This document shows positions 1-5,798 of a DNA stretch of 7,454 nucleotides, piece by piece. Position numbers and translations under genes: made by a program. This DNA comes from Thiomargarita sp. (lineage in GTDB: Bacteria > Pseudomonadota > Gammaproteobacteria > Beggiatoales > Beggiatoaceae): the NCBI GenBank assembly GCA_030635005.1, contig DAOVZS010000102.1:1-7454 (forward strand), written 5' to 3'. A model generated the notes under the pieces. It was not told the DNA's origin, made no database searches, and worked only from the letters and a program-made list of their open reading frames with translations. The stretch's first letter is position 1. Each line of letters starts with the position of its first letter.

Positions 1-870
1 TGATTGAAAATCAACATGATCTTTGGAGTGAAATACAAACACATTCAATAAATTAATACCATATTTTGGATCTGTTAAAAAATCTCTTATTTTGTTCAGT
101 TCATATCGACAATAGATATTTTTGTTGTTTGAAACTACGTATTTTTTCCAAACAATAAGGCATCCTGCTGTGTTTGTGTTGTGAAGCACTTTCGCAAAAG
201 CAATTTCCAGTCCAATAGGAAAAAAAGAGGCTTGTATATTATTTTCTGTTTGAATCTCATCTACGGGCTGTTTTTCTTTCTGGATGATCTGAGCATTAGG
301 ACGTTTGTGAAGAGGTGATTTCTTAGCAATCTCAGTATGCACCTTCCAAGCAAATTGTCTTTCAGGCAGTCTCTGGTCGTTTGGATTATTATGATTATTG
401 TGTATCTCTATGTGATAAATATCACGTTTTTGTGTTTCAAAAATAATCTTTTTTCTCGACTCATTTTTTAAGTTTGTGAGTATTTGTGCCAGTGTTTGAG
501 GCGTCTTCTTATCTATTTTTAGCCTAGGATATAGTTTTATAAGCCATTTTTTGATGGTATTTGTTAAAGTTAATGTCTTGATGATATATCTATCTAATCT
601 CAATTTACTTTTACTGCCATTTTTCCAAAAACTACCCTCTATTTCAAAACCATCTTTCCATAAATCATACTCTATCAATACTCTCTTCTTACTGATTTGA
701 CCTCTCAATAGCTCATATTGACAATAGATATTTTTGACAGTATTTTCCCACACAATCAGACATCCTGCTGTATTATCACCTTCTGTGACTTTCGCAAAAG
801 CAATGTCTAATTCTGCTGGAAAAGCAGAGACCCATTGACTCAATAATATCAATAAACACACTGCTGTCAT
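1..870 (-). CDS. Secreted protein of unknown function with a duplicated two-cysteine domain (partial, runs off the left edge)
   Basis: An open frame of 290 codons from ATG 870 reaches position 1 with no stop, so the C-terminus is missing. It starts with a hydrophobic signal sequence (MTAVCLLILLSQWVSA, cleavage near residue 16 or 19). Residues 15-57 and 215-258 are two copies of one unit. Both have FP, then IAFAKV, TAGCLIVW, NIYC and YEL, so each carries two conserved cysteines that could pair in the periplasm. The copies are 200 residues apart, joined by a Lys-rich, less structured linker. I do not recognise the family. It follows the giant gene by 28 nt and is probably in its operon. ATG 870 has GGA 5 nt upstream, but its signal peptide lacks basic residues. 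The in-frame ATG at 933, inside the preceding gene, would add RRWKS before the core and is a real alternative. Arginine codons are mostly AGA/AGG, unlike batD. Confidence 0.75.
   Translation of the reverse strand, partial: MTAVCLLILLSQWVSAFPAELDIAFAKVTEGDNTAGCLIVWENTVKNIYCQYELLRGQISKKRVLIEYDLWKDGFEIEGSFWKNGSKSKLRLDRYIIKTLTLTNTIKKWLIKLYPRLKIDKKTPQTLAQILTNLKNESRKKIIFETQKRDIYHIEIHNNHNNPNDQRLPERQFAWKVHTEIAKKSPLHKRPNAQIIQKEKQPVDEIQTENNIQASFFPIGLEIAFAKVLHNTNTAGCLIVWKKYVVSNNKNIYCRYELNKIRDFLTDPKYGINLLNVFVFHSKDHVDFQS
97..228 (-). repeat. Second copy of the duplicated domain unit in the secreted protein
   Basis: This stretch encodes residues 215-258 (SFFPIGLEIAFAKV ... NIYCRYEL) and matches the unit at 700-828. 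Identical 17-nt blocks lie at 188-204 and 108-124, and an 11-nt block at 161-171. Two single-residue-scale insertions before NIYC lengthen it slightly. Confidence 0.85.
700..828 (-). repeat. First copy of the duplicated domain unit in the secreted protein
   Basis: This stretch encodes residues 15-57 (SAFPAELDIAFAKV ... NIYCQYEL), directly after the signal peptide. It shares 17-nt identical blocks (788-804 and 720-736) with the copy at 97-228. The similarity extends to synonymous positions, which suggests a fairly recent duplication or gene conversion. Confidence 0.85.
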
Positions 871-890
871 ACTTTTCCAGCGTCTTATTA

Positions 891-932
891 TGGTGTTGTT
901 AATGATATAATTCCTGCTTTGGCAACACACCA
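891..932 (-). repeat. Imperfect inverted repeat at the junction of the second and third genes
   Basis: Arms at 924-932 and 891-900 can form a 9-bp stem with one bulged base and a 23-nt loop. It spans the stop codon of the giant gene. The loop holds AGGA. It lacks a GC-rich stem and U-tract, so it is not a rho-independent terminator; it could influence translation of the third gene or be chance. Confidence 0.25.
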
Positions 933-3900
933 TTTCCACCAATGGGCCATGCAGGGATTGCGGTTAAATGACTGCTCATCCCGAGATCTGTAAAGTCAAA
1001 CCCATCATGTTGATCATTTTCGAGTCTGATAATATTGCCGTTTCTACTTGCAAATAAATAGGGATGCTCTTTCCATTTTAAGTGGCGATAATATTGTTCT
1101 AGTCGAATATAAAAGTAGCTATGCAATGACGTTAAGTCTTTCTTTGGGTTAGGATTATGATGGGCTACCTGTACTAAACAAAAAGTGTTATCCCCTCTCA
1201 AATCAATCCCCCCTTTTTTGCCCCATTCTTCTTCAGGTATCAATACGTGCGTATTTTCACATAAAATTGCTAAACGCGTTTTTTTGATATCATGTTCTTC
1301 TTGAACTTGAGATAAATTTTGCCACGCAATTGCACCGCTGACGACTGCACTTTTTAAATCATGTGCTTTCTGTAATTTTGGCTTATCGCATGTTTGGGGA
1401 AATTTACTCCACACACGTTCTCGTAAACCAGGCCACAAAGCGCCCCGTCCAGAAATAATCACTGTATTGACGTCTTGTGACGTCACACCCGCTCCTTCTA
1501 GCAACTCATCTATCATGGTATCTGTCACAAAAGTCACAAATTCTTTTAAGACAGGGTACTCATGTACCATTTTTGAGGGAATACATAAGGAATCCTTACA
1601 ATCGTCTTTAATATATGTGGACGTATCATTGCCTTTTTTGATTTTTCCTTGTAAATAATTGACCAATTCAACAGTACCAGGGGCTCCAATTTTCACACAA
1701 AACGGTTTTTGACCATCCCAATGATGTTTGGTATATCTAATATTGTGCCACAAGCGGGAAGTGGCGAGTCGCAATTCCTCTTTATTTTCGGGTGTATAAT
1801 CCATTTGTTCTACAACGGGATAAACATATTGAAATATTTTGGGATCAAGCACTGTTTTATCTATAAGATAATGATCAACTAAGCGTGCTAATAAACGATC
1901 AAGATGATTGCCAGCGATGGGCACGCCAATACGATTTTCTACCCGCCATTCTTCAGGATAGACGCCCGCTTGATTCCACTTAATGCGTATCAAGGATAAA
2001 TCTAATGTACCTGCTCCAAAATCATACACCAATAATCGTTCCCAACCTGCTTTCTGCTTATTATCGGTAATACGTTGTTGACAATAATGATAAGCTACGG
2101 CATCTGATTCACTGATTAAATGAATACGCTCTTCTAAAGCAATGCCTAAGGGTTGATTTAACGCACGCCAAGCAATGTTGTGTAATTTTCGTTTATGAAA
2201 TTCAGTAAAGGTATTGGGATGAGACAAAATCACTTGCCCGCCCTTTTGAAATACGTTAAAGCCAGTAATATACGCTTCTGCTAAAGCTGCAAAGGCAGAT
2301 TGTAGCATTTTTTCCAAAGGCAGCTTGTTTCGTGTAACTACCTTGTCATCTTGTTGAAATGTAATACGTTCTTGTAAGAAAATTTCATTGGTGGGTTGTG
2401 CTAACCAGCTTTTAAGTGAAATAATCACACGTCCTGGATTATCACGTATACTGCCACTCGTGGCGGGTAAGGTGACAAAATCAGGGTCTCCGGGTTTTAA
2501 AGATGCGGGTTGATAACTTGGATAGCCTTTTCTGATCGCATCAGACTTCTTGGTTTGGGATCGTAAATCAGCATTACACATCACGGTACTGGGTAAAAAT
2601 TCACTCCCCATCTCGGAATTAGCCAGATCATAATCTGACAAATTGACATGCTCATTATTGTTGTTGTCTAATTTTTGAAGGGGTAAGATATAAGGCGTTT
2701 GTGTGCCACTTCCAATAGCTGCCACAATCGCAGAAGTCCCAAAATCAATACACAGCCAGTTAGGATGGGGTAATTTTTCTAAGCCAATGGGGGCATGAAT
2801 ATGTACTTGATGGTGATGCGGTGATTTCTTTTGTAAGATGCACGTATCATCACAAATATCAATATCAAGCGTAACTTCAATAATCCCCCCTTTGACACGT
2901 CCGCCTACAATTTCCTTAATAATGGTGGCGGCATCAATTTGAATCAAAAGGATTTCTGTTTGTGCTCCTTCTGTTACGACCACTTTTTTTACGATGGGTA
3001 CCAATAAATCGTCTAGGGTATAGCCTGATGTGATTTTGAGATTATGCTTTATAAAGCTTTGGAATTTTATGCGAGGCGTTATCTTAACGCTGACTTTGCC
3101 CTTTCCAACTTTACCCGTATTCCCAATATGTATTTGAAATATCGTATTTTTCGGTGTTTTTGCGTCAAAATTAACAAAATAAGGTGCTAATTCTAAGATG
3201 TTGTCTGTGAGTGCCACTTCTTCATGTTTGGCTTTGCCATGGATAACTGTTTTAGAAAAGGGCTGTTGTGCTGTTTCTGTCCAATAAATACGATGGTTTA
3301 TGCCAGTTTGAAGAATATCTAATTTGATATTAGCCCGTGTGGGATCACGACGCAAATCGAAAGAATGATTGTTATGTTGCGAACCTGCAGCAAATTCACC
3401 GAGTAAATTAAACGTATATTCTTGACTAGGCGGTTTTGGATTGGGGATAATCTTTCCATCACATAAGACGGAAATGTTGTGTGAAGGTGCTTGAAACGAG
3501 TCGATCGTGACCGTTTTATTGATGAGTTTGATGGTATCATCACTGACAGGGAGACCCTCTTGATATCCCCGTACATTAAAGTCTTCCTTAAATGGATAGG
3601 CAAAATAATGTTGTACTTGGCTTTTAAATATAAACGTTCCAATGGTGACAGGTTGTTTATTATTATAATAAAGCGTTTCCTTAGATTTCTGATAAGTGAC
3701 GACGGGGGGTTTAGAAGATTCTGGTATCAGTTCAAGTTGAAAGTGTATGATTTTAGTGATCAGCTGTTTATTAAAACGTGACATTTTGACAGACATTTGA
3801 AAATGATCTTCTGCTCCTCCAAAAGTGAGCGTACGTGTCCCTGACACCACGGTTTTATCTTTAAAATCACGAATGGCGTCGGTGGCTAAAAAAACATAAA

Positions 3901-5731
3901 TAGGGGTTTTGTGATTAACACGATACAAGATTTTACGTTTTAATGACGTGCCTTCTCCCGCTTCTCTAAAACCAAATGCTTCTGTGATATCGTCCGAAAC
4001 GTCATCTTTAACCGTTAAGGAAAATCCTTTGTCAATTAATTGTTGATTGTCATAGTCTAAAGAAAATGCTAACTCATAATCAGGATATACGGTATTTCCT
4101 TGAAAGCGCCCAAACCAAGGAATATGCCCTTCATTTTTAAAATTTAAAATACCGACTAATAGGCGTGATCCGGGAGTTTGATTAAAATCAATATCAATTT
4201 GTTTGGCATGATTCCACTCTAATACAGGTTTGAAACGACGATTATACGCTCTGGCGTGTAATATCTTATATAACCACACAAAGGCAATAACTACCAGAAA
4301 ACCGACTAAAAAACCGAATAAGGTCATTTCGTACATTTTTCTTGTGGCTACAATACGTGCTTTTGCCGTGTCTTGTGTCAAGCCCGTTTTTGAGTCTTTC
4401 AAGGGGTTATATTGTTCTGTCAAGGTTTTATTATCTAAGATAATTTTGGGAAACAGCCAATTTTTAAGGATGACAGATGCTTTCATGGGAGTCATTTGAA
4501 TCGTTTTCCAATCGGTATCGACATAATGGTGATCATAGACGTTATTGGCCTTATAACGAAATCTAACTTTAAAACGAATATGTCCCGCCATTAAGGTACT
4601 GTTATCTAATGACAGCGTGAGATCACTGAGTATAGGAATATAAATCACCCCATTTTCACGCGTGTCACATTTTTTTGATTTGAGACAGTCTGCAATATCA
4701 ATCGTCAATGAGACTGGTAAACGATGTTGTGATAATTGTAATACACCGCCTGTTTGATTCGTAAAAGTCATTTCAATTTTTTCAGGACGTAAGCGATCAG
4801 AATAGAGTAGGCGTAAGCCAATTTCTTTACCCTGCTGTTCTATCAATGTCACTGTATTGTTAGCGGTGGCTATGCGATCTAAGTGTATGTCTCTTGTATA
4901 ATCTATATAATTATCCACATTGGTATCTAAGGGATGGACTTCAGCTAATCTATATTTTAGGGTATAACTTGTTCGGGTATTGCCTGATTCAAATTTATAC
5001 GGTTTTTTAGGATTAATGGTGAATATCCAATCTCTAGGGGTGACAATATGAAAGGCACTGTTGACAGCTTCAATAGAACGGGCTGCTGTATTGACATCTT
5101 TCACATTATGTTCTCTATTTAAAAGAAATAATTCTTGATTGGGGGGCGCACCGCCATAATAGGCATCATTACTTAATATAATGAGAATGGTTCGAGAAAA
5201 TTTAAGATCTTGGTATCCTTCTTGTGCTAATTTACTGTGCACGTAAGGTAAACTCATCGTTTCTGTAAGCACACTAGAGGAGACATTCGCTTGTGCACGA
5301 CATTTTAACTGCATCCATTTTTTTAAGGATTGTGTCAATTCTTTTTGATTTTGTCCTTGTGTGACTTCTTGCCATTGAAAAAAATGTTTGGGTAATACGG
5401 ATAATGCAGGATGTGTTTTGCATTGAGACGCTGATTCTTTATCACTATGTATCCCAGCAAACATGACAGAAAGATGGTCACGTTTTGGCTGATAGATAGG
5501 TAATGGCGGACTTAAAGATGTGCCTTTGCCTATAGCCATATTTCCTTGAAATAGCAGCTTAGGTAATGTAGGCACAATCATATCATGTGCTTTATGTCCT
5601 TTTTTCATTAAACCCGTATCACGAATCAGAACAATAAAATGTGTCCGTTCGGTGCTGTCTAATTGTGAATATGCATCATGGGGAAGTATGATGCACATCA
5701 ATAGTATTATTATAGAAATAACATTTTTCAT
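899..5731 (-). CDS. Giant membrane-spanning protein: periplasmic vWA-like domain, one TM helix, C-terminal cytoplasmic Hsp70-type ATPase
   Basis: Residue numbers count from the upstream in-frame ATG at 5764; the preferred start is Met12 (5731). MKN plus a hydrophobic core and AYS cleavage near residue 33 form a signal peptide. Residues 41-240 look vWA-like: strand FIVLIRDTG with D49, and a later strand TILIILSNDAYYGG. Residues 241-470 are further periplasmic sequence. One TM helix lies at 481-500, followed by an Arg/Lys-rich stretch, so the rest is cytoplasmic. Residues 513-1000 are beta-rich and unassigned. An Hsp70 ATPase domain fills 1002-1485: phosphate-1 CIDFGTS, Lys in SLKSW, catalytic-type Glu in ISESDAVAYHY, phosphate-2 VYDFGAGTLD, adenosine motif VIISGRGALWP, and VVSGAIAW. 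No canonical Hsp70 substrate-binding domain follows, only a 136-residue unassigned tail. ATPase activity is predicted from motifs. The substrate is unknown. A role with BatD is inferred from adjacency. Neither candidate start has a clear Shine-Dalgarno; the promoter at 5770-5798 favours 5731. Confidence 0.85.
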   Translation of the reverse strand: MKNVISIIILLMCIILPHDAYSQLDSTERTHFIVLIRDTGLMKKGHKAHDMIVPTLPKLLFQGNMAIGKGTSLSPPLPIYQPKRDHLSVMFAGIHSDKESASQCKTHPALSVLPKHFFQWQEVTQGQNQKELTQSLKKWMQLKCRAQANVSSSVLTETMSLPYVHSKLAQEGYQDLKFSRTILIILSNDAYYGGAPPNQELFLLNREHNVKDVNTAARSIEAVNSAFHIVTPRDWIFTINPKKPYKFESGNTRTSYTLKYRLAEVHPLDTNVDNYIDYTRDIHLDRIATANNTVTLIEQQGKEIGLRLLYSDRLRPEKIEMTFTNQTGGVLQLSQHRLPVSLTIDIADCLKSKKCDTRENGVIYIPILSDLTLSLDNSTLMAGHIRFKVRFRYKANNVYDHHYVDTDWKTIQMTPMKASVILKNWLFPKIILDNKTLTEQYNPLKDSKTGLTQDTAKARIVATRKMYEMTLFGFLVGFLVVIAFVWLYKILHARAYNRRFKPVLEWNHAKQIDIDFNQTPGSRLLVGILNFKNEGHIPWFGRFQGNTVYPDYELAFSLDYDNQQLIDKGFSLTVKDDVSDDITEAFGFREAGEGTSLKRKILYRVNHKTPIYVFLATDAIRDFKDKTVVSGTRTLTFGGAEDHFQMSVKMSRFNKQLITKIIHFQLELIPESSKPPVVTYQKSKETLYYNNKQPVTIGTFIFKSQVQHYFAYPFKEDFNVRGYQEGLPVSDDTIKLINKTVTIDSFQAPSHNISVLCDGKIIPNPKPPSQEYTFNLLGEFAAGSQHNNHSFDLRRDPTRANIKLDILQTGINHRIYWTETAQQPFSKTVIHGKAKHEEVALTDNILELAPYFVNFDAKTPKNTIFQIHIGNTGKVGKGKVSVKITPRIKFQSFIKHNLKITSGYTLDDLLVPIVKKVVVTEGAQTEILLIQIDAATIIKEIVGGRVKGGIIEVTLDIDICDDTCILQKKSPHHHQVHIHAPIGLEKLPHPNWLCIDFGTSAIVAAIGSGTQTPYILPLQKLDNNNNEHVNLSDYDLANSEMGSEFLPSTVMCNADLRSQTKKSDAIRKGYPSYQPASLKPGDPDFVTLPATSGSIRDNPGRVIISLKSWLAQPTNEIFLQERITFQQDDKVVTRNKLPLEKMLQSAFAALAEAYITGFNVFQKGGQVILSHPNTFTEFHKRKLHNIAWRALNQPLGIALEERIHLISESDAVAYHYCQQRITDNKQKAGWERLLVYDFGAGTLDLSLIRIKWNQAGVYPEEWRVENRIGVPIAGNHLDRLLARLVDHYLIDKTVLDPKIFQYVYPVVEQMDYTPENKEELRLATSRLWHNIRYTKHHWDGQKPFCVKIGAPGTVELVNYLQGKIKKGNDTSTYIKDDCKDSLCIPSKMVHEYPVLKEFVTFVTDTMIDELLEGAGVTSQDVNTVIISGRGALWPGLRERVWSKFPQTCDKPKLQKAHDLKSAVVSGAIAWQNLSQVQEEHDIKKTRLAILCENTHVLIPEEEWGKKGGIDLRGDNTFCLVQVAHHNPNPKKDLTSLHSYFYIRLEQYYRHLKWKEHPYLFASRNGNIIRLENDQHDGFDFTDLGMSSHLTAIPAWPIGGNGVLPKQELYH

Positions 5732-5752
5732 AACTTTTAATTTTTTTTGAGA

Positions 5753-5776
5753 GATAATTATCATTAAAGATGATAA
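5753..5776. promoter_or_regulatory. Two overlapping inverted repeats over the predicted -10 box and transcription start
   Basis: TTATCAT and ATGATAA form a perfect 7-bp inverted repeat (5758-5764 and 5770-5776) with a 5-nt centre. The second arm overlaps a perfect 10-bp palindrome, GATAATTATC (5753-5762). They cover the predicted -10 box and start site, where a repressor would bind. The sequence recalls Fur-type GATAAT hexamers but matches the 19-bp Fur consensus at only about 11-12 positions, so no regulator is named. Confidence 0.3.
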
Positions 5777-5798
5777 GGTTAATCTGATATCAAGTCAA
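5770..5798 (-). promoter_or_regulatory. Predicted sigma70-like promoter for the vWA-Hsp70 gene
   Basis: On the minus strand TTGACT (5798-5793; 5 of 6 to TTGACA), a 17-nt spacer and TATCAT (5775-5770; 5 of 6 to TATAAT) form a near-consensus promoter. The -35 box lies in the last codons of batD. Transcription would start near 5763, at or inside the upstream ATG (5764), leaving about 32 nt of leader before the ATG at 5731. It would let the second and third genes be expressed apart from batD. AT-rich DNA gives chance matches, but spacing and position are good. Confidence 0.5.

Noticed and set aside
864..888. Twin-arginine (Tat) signal in the third protein
   Set aside because: RRWKSM has two arginines but lacks the rest of the S/T-RR-x-F-L-K pattern, and these codons may lie before the start.
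891..932. Rho-independent terminator between the second and third genes
   Set aside because: The stem is imperfect with a long loop and no U-tract follows, so the two genes are more likely co-transcribed.
1467..1658. Plus-strand open frame of 63 codons
   Set aside because: It lies wholly opposite the conserved Hsp70 domain and shows no ribosome site or recognisable protein features.
3319..3642. Minus-strand 107-codon frame inside the giant gene
   Set aside because: It is a second reading frame of a continuous, well-formed coding sequence and has no domain-like pattern.
3491..3781. Plus-strand open frame of 96 codons
   Set aside because: Antisense to the giant gene, with low-complexity basic and hydrophobic composition typical of a shadow frame.
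4230..4499. Plus-strand open frame of 89 codons
   Set aside because: Antisense to the membrane-helix region; its hydrophobic look comes from the opposite strand.
5660..5731. Lipoprotein signal in the giant protein (Cys24)
   Set aside because: The residues before the Cys (ILLM) do not fit a lipobox, and the Cys is inside the hydrophobic core.
5753..5776. A true Fur box
   Set aside because: GATAAT-like units are present, but only about 11-12 of 19 consensus positions match, which AT-rich DNA gives easily.
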